Source of the DNA: Anabaena sp. 4-3
GTDB taxonomy: Bacteria > Cyanobacteriota > Cyanobacteriia > Cyanobacteriales > Nostocaceae
Direction of reading: 5' to 3'
NCBI RefSeq assembly: GCF_001597745.1
Contig: NZ_LUHJ01000072.1
Coordinates: 231,734-295,733 of the forward strand
Length of the DNA: 64,000 bases
In this document: positions 28,790 through 38,193 of the stretch, piece by piece
How the letters are laid out: each line of letters begins with the position of its first letter
Numbering within the stretch: position 1 is the stretch's first letter
Made by a program: the position numbers and the translations under genes
The notes under the pieces: model-generated
Databases searched by the model: none
What the model was told of the DNA's origin: nothing
What the model saw: the letters and a program-made list of their open reading frames with translations, nothing else

Positions 28790-28889
28790 AACTTAACTTT
28801 TGGGTATGAATTATATTGTGCTTTCCTGTTGATACCAGCGCACAAGAATAAAGTTGAGCAATGATAGAAATAGGTAACTAAGACAGTCT

Positions 28890-31800
28890 ATGACTATTGC
28901 TCAGTCAAACCGCCAGATGCTCACTGCCCTAAAAACAGTTTCACAACTCGCCAGTATCATTGTCACTTTGGTTGGTGGTGCTGTTTTGGTGGGTTGGCTG
29001 TTTGATATTCCCATCCTCACCAGCTTTTTTCCTGGGTGGGTAGCAATGAAAGCGAAAACTGCTCTAGGCTTTGTGTTTTCAGGTTTAGCATTATATTTGC
29101 TCAATAGCAGAGGAAATCGCCCGCGTCGAGTGATTCAGGTGTTGGCGGTGGCGATCGCATTTCTGGGATTACTGACAATCAGCCAATATATATTAGATAG
29201 AAATTGGGTAATTGAGCAGTCGAGAGCGATCGCTACTTCTGAATTGGCTCGAATACCACTACCAGTTGCCTTAAACTTCATCTTAGTTAGTGTAGCACTG
29301 TTTGTTTCGGTACTGCGTCATGTCCCCTACCGACTGGTGCAATTGCTGACACTGGTTGCAGCCTTTTTTTCCCTACAAATTTTGATGAGTTTCAGTTATG
29401 GCAACCAATCCGAAGTGTATGCAGTTACGCCAATATTCAGTTTGACATTCTTTACAGGGATAGCTATCCATACGGCTGTGACATTTGTGATTCTCAGCCT
29501 GGGGATTTTATTGGCGGCTCCGGCTGAGGGATGGATGCGCTTAGTTGTTAGCAATACCGTGGGTGGAATTACGGCTCGGATATTGTTACCAGCAGCGATC
29601 GCTATTCATTTTGGTTTAGGCTGGTTGCAAGTTCTCGGAGAACGCATTGGTTTGTTTGATGAAGCCTTCGGGCTTTCTTTGCACGTAACTGGCAATATCA
29701 TCGCTTTTCTAGGGTTAACTTGGTACTGTGCCGAACGTCTTTATCGTTTAGATAGCCAGCGTCAGCAAACACAAGCAGCACTCACAGATGCCTACAATCA
29801 ATTGGAAACAAGAGTGGCGCAACGCACCGCCGAACTCTCTCAAACCAATCAAGCCTTAAAACGGGAAATTGCCGAGCGCATGCAAGCAGAGCAGTCTTTG
29901 CGCCAAAGTGAAGAAAATTTTCGTCGGGCGATTCTGGATGCTCCTCTACCTATGGCATTACACGCCGAAGATGGAGAGATACTACAAGTTAATCATACTT
30001 GGACAGAAATTACTGGCTACCATCCCGCAGAAATTTCTACAATCGCAGATTGGACAGAAAAAGCTTACGGTAAACGTCAAGAACAAGTACAGACTGATAT
30101 CGCTGGCTTATATCATCTTAATCGTCGCATTTACGAAGGGCAATATGTAATTAGAACCAGCACAGGTGAAACACGCATCTGGGATTTTTATTCTGCCCCC
30201 CTTGGTAAACTACCCGATGGTAGACGTTTAGCCATTAGTACAGCTATTGATATCACCGAACGCCAGCAAGCTGAGAATCAATTGCGAGAGCAAGCCCAAT
30301 TGTTAGATTTAGCCTATGAAGCTATTTTTGTCCGGGATAATCATAATACTATCAGATTTTGGAACCGCAGTGCTGAACAACTCTATGGCTGGACAAGTGC
30401 AGAAGTATTAGGCAATTCACCACACACCCTGTTACAAACAGAATTTCCTGATCCTGACTTAGACTTTCAAGCTACGCTGCTGCAACAAGGACATTGGCAA
30501 GGTGAATTGAGACACACACGAAGAGATGGCAACCAAATTATAGTAGAAAGCCGTCAAGTTTTGATGCGAGATGCTCAAGGTCGGGTAAAGGGTATTTTAG
30601 AAGTCAATCGAGATATTACTGAACGTAAGCAGATTGAGCAAGAGCGGCAAAGATTAGCGTCAATTGTGGAAAATATTCCTAACTTTATTGCGATCGCTAA
30701 TCTCGATGGTCAATTAATCTATGTTAATTCGGCAGGGCGCGCAATGGTTGGGTTAGAACCAACAGCATCATTAACCCAACTCCAAGTCACTGATTTTCAT
30801 CCACCAGAATACGAAAATTTCTTATTACATCAAGTTTTGCCTACCATACTAGAGCAGGGATATTGGCAAGGAGAGTCACTGTTACGTGATTTTCAGACAG
30901 AAGAATTAATCCCTGTTCATCAGTTATCATTTATCAATCGCGATCGCCAAACTGGTGAGCCGTTGAGCATTGCCACAGTTATCCGTGACATCCGTGAAAT
31001 CAAACGTGTAGATGCAGAACGTCTACGACTGTTGCAACAGCTAGAAATCGAACGCTCGCGATTAGAACAAGTATTACAGCAAATGCCTTTAGGTGTCTCA
31101 ATTTCGGAAGCTCCTGCTGGCAGACTGCTATTTCACAACCAGGAAGCAGTCAGACTGCTGCGCCATCCCATGCTGCTGCTAGATACTTATCAAGATTATA
31201 TTCAATACGGCGCAATTCACGCCGATGGACAGCCTTATCATCCTGAAGAATACCCAATTACCCGCGCTTTGCTGAATGGCGAAACCATCAAAGGCGAAGA
31301 AATGATTTATCGCCGGGGTGATGGTACTACCACGTTTTTTTCAGTAACGGCTGCTCCCATTATGGATCAACGGGGACAAATCATCGCCGGTGTGAGTACC
31401 TTTGAGGATATTTCAGAGCGCAAACAAGCCGAGGAGAAAATTCGTCAACTCAATGCTACCTTAGAGCAACGGGTACAAGAACGCACCGCCCAACTAGCAG
31501 AAGTCAATCAGGAGTTAAAACGCTTTACGTACACAGTTTCTCATGACTTGCGCTCGCCTTTACGTGCTATCCGAGGGTTGATAGCAGCTTTAGTAGAAGA
31601 TTACAGCGATCGCTTCGATGAACTAGGACAAGAATATACACAACAGATTAGCAATTCTGCCCACAGGATGGATCAGCTAATTCAAGACTTGCTTGCTTAC
31701 AGCCAACTCAGCCAAACTGAGATTCAGTTGCAAGTGGTTGATTTAACCAGTGTCATGCAAGACATCCTCAGCCAATTGAGACTAGAACAACAAGCCAGAC

Positions 31801-32180
31801 AGGCAGAAATTACGGTGACTTTTCCCCTCCCTCCAGTCATCAGTCAGCCGACAGTTTTAACTCAAGTGTTGATTAATTTGCTGACTAACGCCATGAAATA
31901 TGTTCCACCCGGCATTCACCCCCAAATCAGAGTTTGGGCAGAACAGCGACAGAATTGGATTCGCCTTTGGGTTGCAGACAATGGTATTGGCATCGCACCG
32001 GAATATCAAAAGCGGATTTTTGGCGTATTTGAACGCCTCCACGCCGTCGATTCCTACTCAGGCACAGGAATAGGATTAGCAATCGTCCAAAAAGGTATAG
32101 AACGCCTAGGCGGAAAAGTTGGGGTGGAGTCTCAGCCAGGAGCAGGAAGCCAGTTTTGGGTAGAACTGCCAGCAACATAA
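28890..32180 (+). CDS. Membrane-bound multi-PAS sensor histidine kinase
   Basis: The protein has 1096 residues. Residues about 15-285 hold seven or eight membrane spans with short loops. A coiled linker follows (QLETRVAQRTAELSQ), then four PAS domains beginning near 345, 470, 590 and 715 (NFRRAILDAPLPMAL; QLLDLAYEAIFVRD; ASIVENIPNFIAIA; LEQVLQQMPLGVSI). The kinase core has phospho-acceptor H885 in YTVSHDLRSPLRAI and an ATPase with NAMKY, DNGIGIA and GTGIGLAI. It phosphorylates a response regulator, very likely the one encoded 22 bases downstream. The signal is unknown. Confidence 0.92.
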   Translation: MTIAQSNRQMLTALKTVSQLASIIVTLVGGAVLVGWLFDIPILTSFFPGWVAMKAKTALGFVFSGLALYLLNSRGNRPRRVIQVLAVAIAFLGLLTISQYILDRNWVIEQSRAIATSELARIPLPVALNFILVSVALFVSVLRHVPYRLVQLLTLVAAFFSLQILMSFSYGNQSEVYAVTPIFSLTFFTGIAIHTAVTFVILSLGILLAAPAEGWMRLVVSNTVGGITARILLPAAIAIHFGLGWLQVLGERIGLFDEAFGLSLHVTGNIIAFLGLTWYCAERLYRLDSQRQQTQAALTDAYNQLETRVAQRTAELSQTNQALKREIAERMQAEQSLRQSEENFRRAILDAPLPMALHAEDGEILQVNHTWTEITGYHPAEISTIADWTEKAYGKRQEQVQTDIAGLYHLNRRIYEGQYVIRTSTGETRIWDFYSAPLGKLPDGRRLAISTAIDITERQQAENQLREQAQLLDLAYEAIFVRDNHNTIRFWNRSAEQLYGWTSAEVLGNSPHTLLQTEFPDPDLDFQATLLQQGHWQGELRHTRRDGNQIIVESRQVLMRDAQGRVKGILEVNRDITERKQIEQERQRLASIVENIPNFIAIANLDGQLIYVNSAGRAMVGLEPTASLTQLQVTDFHPPEYENFLLHQVLPTILEQGYWQGESLLRDFQTEELIPVHQLSFINRDRQTGEPLSIATVIRDIREIKRVDAERLRLLQQLEIERSRLEQVLQQMPLGVSISEAPAGRLLFHNQEAVRLLRHPMLLLDTYQDYIQYGAIHADGQPYHPEEYPITRALLNGETIKGEEMIYRRGDGTTTFFSVTAAPIMDQRGQIIAGVSTFEDISERKQAEEKIRQLNATLEQRVQERTAQLAEVNQELKRFTYTVSHDLRSPLRAIRGLIAALVEDYSDRFDELGQEYTQQISNSAHRMDQLIQDLLAYSQLSQTEIQLQVVDLTSVMQDILSQLRLEQQARQAEITVTFPLPPVISQPTVLTQVLINLLTNAMKYVPPGIHPQIRVWAEQRQNWIRLWVADNGIGIAPEYQKRIFGVFERLHAVDSYSGTGIGLAIVQKGIERLGGKVGVESQPGAGSQFWVELPAT

Positions 32181-32202
32181 CTTTTATTTAAGGTAGCAAT
32201 CA

Positions 32203-32658
32203 ATGCCAGATTTTCAGGTGAAAACAGTATTATATGTTGAGGATGATGCAGTCTATGTTTTGTTAGTCAGACGCGCTCTGCAACGCTCCAAGTTAGAGCA
32301 ATTGCCTAATTTGCAGACTGTAGTCACAATGGAAGATGCTCAACGTTATCTGTTAGGGCAAGCTCCTTATGAGGATAGGGTTGCTCATCCTTTGCCCAGT
32401 CTGGTTTTGACAGATTTACGATTACCTGGACAGTCAGGGCTGCAACTTTTGCAATGGATACGGGAAACTCCACAATTTCAGCATCTCCCGGTTGTCATGT
32501 TGACTGGCTCGGCTTTAGATGAAGATATTCAACTAGCTTACCAGCTAGGGGTGAATTTTTGTTTGGTGAAGCCAGATAATGTTGATGCTTTAGTCAGTAT
32601 TATTCAGGCAATTAGTATTTATTGGGTGCCACCGCCAACCAAGCTGATTATTGACTAG
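32203..32658 (+). CDS. CheY/Rcp1-like response regulator (receiver only)
   Basis: This 151-residue single-domain receiver has acidic pair E13-D14-D15, phospho-acceptor D71 in LTDLRLPG, conserved Thr/Ser in VVMLTGSA and Lys in CLVKP. There is no output domain. It is of the Rcp1 type that serves kinases with C-terminal kinase cores in cyanobacteria. The start lies 22 bases after the kinase stop, so the pair is probably co-transcribed and forms a two-component system. A couple of heptamer-like units (aacaggc) follow the stop. Confidence 0.92.
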   Translation: MPDFQVKTVLYVEDDAVYVLLVRRALQRSKLEQLPNLQTVVTMEDAQRYLLGQAPYEDRVAHPLPSLVLTDLRLPGQSGLQLLQWIRETPQFQHLPVVMLTGSALDEDIQLAYQLGVNFCLVKPDNVDALVSIIQAISIYWVPPPTKLIID

Positions 32659-32716
32659 CAGGGAACAGGCAACAGGCAACAGCTATAAGACTTTGTTCCT
32701 CAAATTTGTACCTCAT

Positions 32717-34648
32717 TTACCCCCAATCTGCTGTAAATTGCTGGATGAGATTGGCAACGCTAGCCAAGAATTTGTCTGGCTCGATGGGTTTGGCTATATG
32801 CTTTTGAAACCCTGCTTGGTAGGCTTTTTGTTGGTCGGTTTCACTGGCGTAAGCTGTCAGGGCGATCGCTAATATTTTCTCATGGGGATGTAATCTATGA
32901 ATCTGCCGCAAGAAAGTATAACCATCAATTTTAGGCATGCCAATGTCACAAATGATTAAATCTGGTTGAATTTTGTGAAACATTTCCAGGGCTTGACTAG
33001 CAGATGCGGCAGTTGTGGCGATCGCTCCATGTTGTTCTAGTAAAAATGCCACGAATTCGCGGGAATCTGCCTCATCATCTACTACCAAAATCCGCACTCC
33101 TTCTAAACTTATACGTGGTGACAAAGATTGTTGTGGGTCATCTTCTCTAGCAGCATAATTGAGAATCGGTAGTCTGACAATAAAACTAGACCCTTCTCCT
33201 AAGCCTGGGCTGTGTGCTGTGACTGTGCCGCCATGCAGTTCTACTAAATGGTGTACAATTGCTAACCCCAAACCTAAGCCAGTGGAGGAACGGGTAATAG
33301 AACTATCTGCTTGACAAAAATAATCAAAAACCTGGGGTAAAAATTCCGGTGCAATTCCTATACCGTTATCACTAACCGTAATTTTGGCCTGAAAATCTAT
33401 CTCCTCCAGCCGAATTTCCACACGACCCCCAGATGCGGTAAACTTCACAGCATTCGTGAGTAAATTCCAGATTACCTGTTGTAGTCGTTCGGGATCACCA
33501 AGTACCTTACTGACATCTGGCTGACAGTTAACAACAATCTCCACTCCTTTAGCCTCAGCTGCTAACCGCACCGTTTCTATAGCAGATGCCACGATGGATG
33601 ATAAATTGACGGGACATTCTTTTAATTTGAGCTTACCACGCAAAATTCTGGAGACATCCAGCAAATCTTCAATTAATTGCGCCTGAATTTTGGCATTACG
33701 TTCAATAATCTCTAAGGCACGGTTTAAGGTTGTGGTGTCATATTTGCGGGTTTGTAAAATTTTCGCCCATCCCAGAATCGGATTGAGAGGCGATCGCAAT
33801 TCATGAGACAACACGGCTAAAAATTCATCTTTAATCCGGTTGACTCGCTCGGCTTCTTCCCGTGCGGCTTGCTCCCGCATCAGCTGCGATCGCTGTTGCT
33901 CTAATTGTTTAATCTCACTCACATCTCGGCTGAAAGTCAACACATACTCCACCACACCCTGCGGGTTAATCTCCGGTACTACCCGTGATTGATAAATTCT
34001 TATTCCCCTAGGCGTAGGAAATTCAAACTCAATAAATTGCTCCTGAGCAGTGGTAAAAGCCAGACGCAGCAATGTATCCCAGCGCAGATAAATATGTTCT
34101 GGTATTCCCAATTCTGCATGAGTTTTACCAATCAATTTAGTTGGGGGTAAACCAAGAGCTTGTTCTATCGCTCGGTTGACATATACATAGCGCAAATTCA
34201 CATCAAACCGGGCAATCACATCTGGGGAATTGTCTAACAGAGTCTGCCAATTGTGCTGTTGCTGATGCAGAGTAGGGTTTGTTAGTTGAGGATTTTCTGT
34301 GTATAAAACAGCTTCCATCTGCTTGCGTTCTGTAATATTTTGCCAATAGACACTCAATTTAGTCGGTGTGGGATAGATATAGACATCAAACCAAGCATTC
34401 ATCTCAGGACAAAATTGCTCAAACTGGGCTGAAGATTGTTGAGCGATCGCTCGATGACATTCCTGAGCAAAAATAGAACCGAGAAATTCTGGACAAACCA
34501 GCCAAAAATTGTTACCGAGCAACTCAGCACAACTTCTGCCAAAGATTTGGGCAGCTTGAGCGTTAACAGCACTCACTTGCCACTCTCGGTTATAAGTAAT
34601 AAAAGCTTCAGTCAAACCCTTGGTAACTTCAGCAACTTGATCCTTCAC
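32717..34648 (-). CDS. Hybrid histidine kinase: PAS-PAS-HisKA-HATPase-REC
   Basis: The protein is soluble and 643 residues long. Two PAS domains occupy about 6-120 and 130-255. HisKA follows with H282 in AVLSHELRSPLNPILGWAKIL, then the ATPase with NLLTNAVKF, DNGIGIAPEF and GLGLGLAIV. A C-terminal receiver (about 520-640) has phospho-acceptor D568 in LIICDIGMPKIDGY and the Lys in HIAKP. It is convergent with the response regulator gene and may take part in the same signalling network, although that is inference. No output domain is present, so phosphate would pass to another protein. Confidence 0.92.
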   Translation of the reverse strand: MKDQVAEVTKGLTEAFITYNREWQVSAVNAQAAQIFGRSCAELLGNNFWLVCPEFLGSIFAQECHRAIAQQSSAQFEQFCPEMNAWFDVYIYPTPTKLSVYWQNITERKQMEAVLYTENPQLTNPTLHQQQHNWQTLLDNSPDVIARFDVNLRYVYVNRAIEQALGLPPTKLIGKTHAELGIPEHIYLRWDTLLRLAFTTAQEQFIEFEFPTPRGIRIYQSRVVPEINPQGVVEYVLTFSRDVSEIKQLEQQRSQLMREQAAREEAERVNRIKDEFLAVLSHELRSPLNPILGWAKILQTRKYDTTTLNRALEIIERNAKIQAQLIEDLLDVSRILRGKLKLKECPVNLSSIVASAIETVRLAAEAKGVEIVVNCQPDVSKVLGDPERLQQVIWNLLTNAVKFTASGGRVEIRLEEIDFQAKITVSDNGIGIAPEFLPQVFDYFCQADSSITRSSTGLGLGLAIVHHLVELHGGTVTAHSPGLGEGSSFIVRLPILNYAAREDDPQQSLSPRISLEGVRILVVDDEADSREFVAFLLEQHGAIATTAASASQALEMFHKIQPDLIICDIGMPKIDGYTFLRQIHRLHPHEKILAIALTAYASETDQQKAYQAGFQKHIAKPIEPDKFLASVANLIQQFTADWG

Positions 34649-34979
34649 TAACTAGCCTCATCGAGAAAACTATCGTTGAACATCAAAACATCCCGTATGA
34701 ATTCCCAGATGCAAACAATATCTAACCACGTTGAAATAGTAACTCTGCCACAGTGATTTTATGGGTACTGGTTCGTTAAGATATTTATACTAACGCCCAA
34801 AGTGGATTAATGTCTTGCAATGCTTAGTCTGGGAACTGAAAACAGAGACAAGGGGATTTTTCCTGGAGAATTTCTGGAATTAGGGTTAATTTATCAGAAT
34901 TTGATGTAATTTTTGCAATATACATATTCTCGGCTATACCTTGCCAAACCTAATTATAGTCGGCAAAGCTGACCCCATT

Positions 34980-35102
34980 AGGACTTACGCAAGTGTCACA
35001 TTAAATATGTCTTGTAGGGTGCGTCAGACTGCTTAAATGCTGTCAATAAACTTATGCTTGATATCTGACGCTCCCTACTAATATTCTAGTTGCGTAAGTC
35101 TT
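34980..35102. repeat. GTAGGGTGCGTCAG nested palindrome, copy
   Basis: Outer arms aggacttacgcaa and ttgcgtaagtctta surround inner arms gtagggtgcgtcag and ctgacgctccctac. The interior matches the complement of the copy at 39770-39892 over most of its length. Confidence 0.8.
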
Positions 35103-35223
35103 ACCTAATATACTTAACATATTTCAGGTATTATTTAGTATACAGATAGTAATTGAAATATAATTTATTATATTAATTAATTTTTATTTTGCCCAAACTT
35201 AAGTTTAATTATCCCAATAATAT

Positions 35224-35342
35224 CATGTCCGGCTAATTACTTATGATCAGTTTTCGATACTGACTTTTCTCTTTTCTTGTTCCCTGATCCTTCCTGTTCC
35301 CTACCCCAACAGATATGACAACTATTCAAACGAACATGATAT
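35224..35342 (+). repeat. ATCATGTCCG-ended element with degenerate heptamer core, copy C
   Basis: tcatgtccggctaattactt on the left and aactattcaaacgaacatga on the right are imperfect inverted ends. Between them lie ttctcttttcttg and two or three degenerate ttccctg units. The left half is nearly the same as copy D at 37070. Confidence 0.7.
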
Positions 35343-35836
35343 AAATCATAGATTTAATGGTATTCCACACAGGGATGAATCAGACCACCTCTAATTGCCT
35401 CCTACCTCGCCGCCTTCTTCAAGATTAAACCCAGCCAACAATTATAACCTCATATAACCTCAGATCAACTATAGAGAAAATTTTTAGTCAACAAATATGA
35501 TCAACTGTCTAAAGGCTGAAAAAATCTTGAATAAATTTAACCTTTAGTTAGTTGTATAATTCAGCTAAAAATTTAAGAATGATGTGTAGTTTCAGCCTTT
35601 TTTTGCTACACCAAAATTTATGACATTGATATCATCAAAAACTTATGGTATTGCCCAAGTAATATGCTATGTCAAAACCATAGATTTTGATATGCAATTA
35701 TATCATGGTAAATATCAAGCATTTCTTACCACAAATTCTATAACCTTGGTGGATTGTTGCCAATAATATATTCGCCGAAGCTGAATAATGAATAAGTTGA
35801 TTCAGAAGAAAATTAAAATTTTTGGAGGATATTTTC
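35343..35836. other. Upstream region of the fasciclin-domain gene, no gene supported
   Basis: AT-rich DNA. tttcagcctttttttg near 35590 partly complements aaaggctgaaaaaat near 35512 and could form a long-range stem. Short frames here are too small and poorly supported. The strong Shine-Dalgarno of the next gene lies at 35824-35828. Confidence 0.4.
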
Positions 35837-36913
35837 GTGTTTAATTGCTTTCATTGGTCATCAACTGGTGGTAAATTCCTCGCTTTAGGATTAGCAACAG
35901 CTACACTTGCCCCGATAACAATTTCTAGCGTGGCGTTAGCTGAAAACACCGCACCTCATACAACAGAAGCTAAAAGCACCATATACGCACAAAATGGTAA
36001 TGATATTGTTTCCGTGGCTGCTTCTAATGATTCTTTTACAACCTTGACTTCTTTACTCAAAACCGCAGGTTTAACAGATATCTTACAACAGCCAGGGCCT
36101 TATACAGTTTTCGCACCCACAGACCAAGCATTTGCCTTATTACCGGCTGGGACTATAGAACAATTACAGCAACCACAGAATAGAGAATTATTAGTTCAAA
36201 TATTGCGCTATCATGTAGTTCCTGGCGAATTAACAGCTAATCAACTCAGATCAGGAGAACTAAAAACAGTTGAAAACTCACCTTTAACTGTAAAAGTTGA
36301 CACTGCTAGGAACCAAGTGACAGTCAACGAAGCCACAGTTATTCAGCCAAATATTCAGGCGAGTAATGGTGTCATCCATGCAATCAATCAAGTCTTGATT
36401 CCACCCAACCTCACCGGAGAGCAATCACAACAAGAAACGAATCAAACGAATCAAATGAATCAAGCGCAAGCACCCACTGATATTGTCGCACCAGGTAGAG
36501 CTACTCGTGGCGGCAGCAGCTACGTTGGTGTTGCTGGTAACATTGGTATAGGTGGTGACACGGCTCTGGGTGAAAGTAACTTTGCGGTAATCAGCAAAAT
36601 TGGTTTAACACCCACCATATCAGCACGTCCATCAGCATTGTTTGGGGACGATACAGTATTTCTCATACCCTTGACTTTAGATTTTGCCCCGCGTTCAGTC
36701 GATCCTGCTGGTGTGTCACAGTTCGCTGTATCGCCTTACGTCGGTGCTGGCGTAGCTGTGGAAGTTAGGGATATTACTGACCTGGGTTTGCTGCTCACAG
36801 GTGGTGTAGATGTACCTTTAGGGCAACGTTTGACACTTACAGGTGCAGTAAATGCCGCATTCGTTGATGAGACTGATGTAGGCTTGTTATTAGGTGTAGG
36901 CTACAATTTCTAA
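35837..36913 (+). CDS. Exported fasciclin-domain protein with C-terminal beta-barrel-like domain
   Basis: The start is GTG 35837, set by GGAGG at 35824-35828; a longer frame from TTG 35822 would overlap the ribosome site. A signal peptide ends near SVALAENT. A fasciclin (FAS1) domain spans about residues 45-190: SFTTLTSLLKTAGL, GPYTVFAPTDQAFALLP, LRYHVVPGEL, VIHAINQVLIPP. After a Gln/Asn/Thr-rich linker, the last 130 residues alternate polar and hydrophobic residues in beta hairpins (GGSSYVGVAGNIGIGG...LLLGVGYNF). They end in Phe, as do outer-membrane barrels. FAS1 domains mediate adhesion; I infer a small outer-membrane-anchored adhesin-like protein. Confidence 0.8.
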   Translation: MFNCFHWSSTGGKFLALGLATATLAPITISSVALAENTAPHTTEAKSTIYAQNGNDIVSVAASNDSFTTLTSLLKTAGLTDILQQPGPYTVFAPTDQAFALLPAGTIEQLQQPQNRELLVQILRYHVVPGELTANQLRSGELKTVENSPLTVKVDTARNQVTVNEATVIQPNIQASNGVIHAINQVLIPPNLTGEQSQQETNQTNQMNQAQAPTDIVAPGRATRGGSSYVGVAGNIGIGGDTALGESNFAVISKIGLTPTISARPSALFGDDTVFLIPLTLDFAPRSVDPAGVSQFAVSPYVGAGVAVEVRDITDLGLLLTGGVDVPLGQRLTLTGAVNAAFVDETDVGLLLGVGYNF

Positions 36914-36960
36914 ACATTGCTGACATCAATTCAGAGATTGTATTCCATACATCTCGTAGT

Positions 36961-37052
36961 CTCGTAGGGTGCGTCAGACTGCTAAAATGCTGCCAAGACA
37001 CAAATTTTTCATATCTGACGCACCCTACTAATATGTCAGTTGCGTCAGTCCT
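36961..37052. repeat. GTAGGGTGCGTCAG element, left-truncated copy
   Basis: Inner arms gtagggtgcgtcag and ctgacgcaccctac and the right outer arm gttgcgtcagtcct are present, while the left outer arm is missing. Copy D of the ATCATGTCCG element begins about 17 bases further on. Confidence 0.75.
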
Positions 37053-37069
37053 GAATTATATCATGTCCG

Positions 37070-37165
37070 GCTAATTACTTATGATAAGTTTTCGATGCTG
37101 ATCTTTTCTCTTTTCTTGTTTCCTGTTCCCTGTTCCCTGTTCCCTGTTCCCTGTTCCCTACTCCA
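37070..37165 (+). repeat. ATCATGTCCG element with heptamer array, copy D (right end missing)
   Basis: The left part (tcatgtccggctaattactt, agttttcgatgctgatc, ttctcttttcttg) matches copy C. Six copies of gttccct (37118-37159, first slightly altered) replace its short core. The right inverted end is lost; the element stops 16 bases before the fibrillin stop codon. Confidence 0.7.
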
Positions 37166-37181
37166 ACAGATATTCACGTCT

Positions 37182-37934
37182 TTAAATTCGCTCACAGACT
37201 AAGACAGTTCCCTTTTCGCCGCGAGTAATCCGTAGTTCTTCGTCAAGATAGAGAATAGACAGACGACCTTTAGGCGATCGCTCCATTGTAAAAGCCACTT
37301 CACCAGTTGTATTATTCATACCTTGGGGGGGAACTAACCCAAACATCAACCGCAAAAACACAGACATCAAATGTTCTTTAAAAGTTCTTTGTTTAGGTTG
37401 ACTTTGCTGACCAAAAACCCCTCGCCAAGCATCTATTTGATTAAGGTTTTGCGGTGCTAAAACGCCTCCAGTAAATTTGACTTGCAGCACCGTATCACTA
37501 GCAGGTTGACAGACTCCTAAGTTACGCACAACCCCCGACAATGGGGCAGAAGACTCATCAATAGTAGTAAATTCCACAACAATATCATGGGTGCGTTGTT
37601 CACCATTACCTACAGGCAACACAGGTTGCAACACTCGGTCAATTACTAATTTTAATTTGGTTGGCTCAAACATATTGAAAGCCAAACGACCCAAGGTATA
37701 AGCAAACTTACCATTAGGAAGCAATTCCCCACCCGGAAAATTCGGCGCACTAATCAACAGCCATCTGCCATCCATAAGTGTATTGTTACGGGCTGGGGCT
37801 GTCTGAGGGTTCACCGCCTGAAGATTTTCAATAGCAGCAATTACAGCTTGATCTTTGGTATTGCCATTACTAACAGCCAGTGCTTGACGTAAAGCAATTT
37901 TAGCCTCTGCACATTTGCCTGTGTCTACTACCAT
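37182..37934 (-). CDS. PAP/fibrillin family protein
   Basis: The 250-residue protein has the plastid-lipid-associated protein/fibrillin pattern: an N-terminal helix (AKIALRQALAV), LMDGRWLLISAPNFPGGELLPNGKFAYTLGRLAFNMF, and near the C-terminus the signature LSILYLDEELRITRGEKGTVLVCER. Cyanobacterial and plant fibrillins are lipid-binding, thylakoid- or plastoglobule-associated proteins that help in light-stress tolerance. There is no signal peptide, as expected for the family. Single gene; repeat elements flank both ends. Confidence 0.87.
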   Translation of the reverse strand: MVVDTGKCAEAKIALRQALAVSNGNTKDQAVIAAIENLQAVNPQTAPARNNTLMDGRWLLISAPNFPGGELLPNGKFAYTLGRLAFNMFEPTKLKLVIDRVLQPVLPVGNGEQRTHDIVVEFTTIDESSAPLSGVVRNLGVCQPASDTVLQVKFTGGVLAPQNLNQIDAWRGVFGQQSQPKQRTFKEHLMSVFLRLMFGLVPPQGMNNTTGEVAFTMERSPKGRLSILYLDEELRITRGEKGTVLVCERI

Positions 37935-37963
37935 AGCGTTGAAATTTGTGAGTTCAACTGATC

Positions 37964-38087
37964 AGGACTTACGCAACTGGCATATTAGTAGGGTGCGTCA
38001 GATGTTGAAAATCCGTTGATTTTTAGCAAATTCTCTTTTCTGACGCACCCTACAAAAGACTTTGATGAATACACGTCCGCAAGTCCT
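37964..38087. repeat. GTAGGGTGCGTCAG nested palindrome, copy
   Basis: Outer arms aggacttacgcaactgg and gtccgcaagtcct surround inner arms gtagggtgcgtcag and ctgacgcaccctac. It lies between divergent promoters of the fibrillin and Rieske genes, 30 bases from the former's start codon. Confidence 0.8.
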
Positions 38088-38193
38088 ACTGTAAATGTAG
38101 ACCAACGATGGATTTCTCAACTCTTATCTGCCAGGAAGTTTAAAATATTGTTACATTTTTGGTGATAGTGCATCAATATCTACATATCTCACC

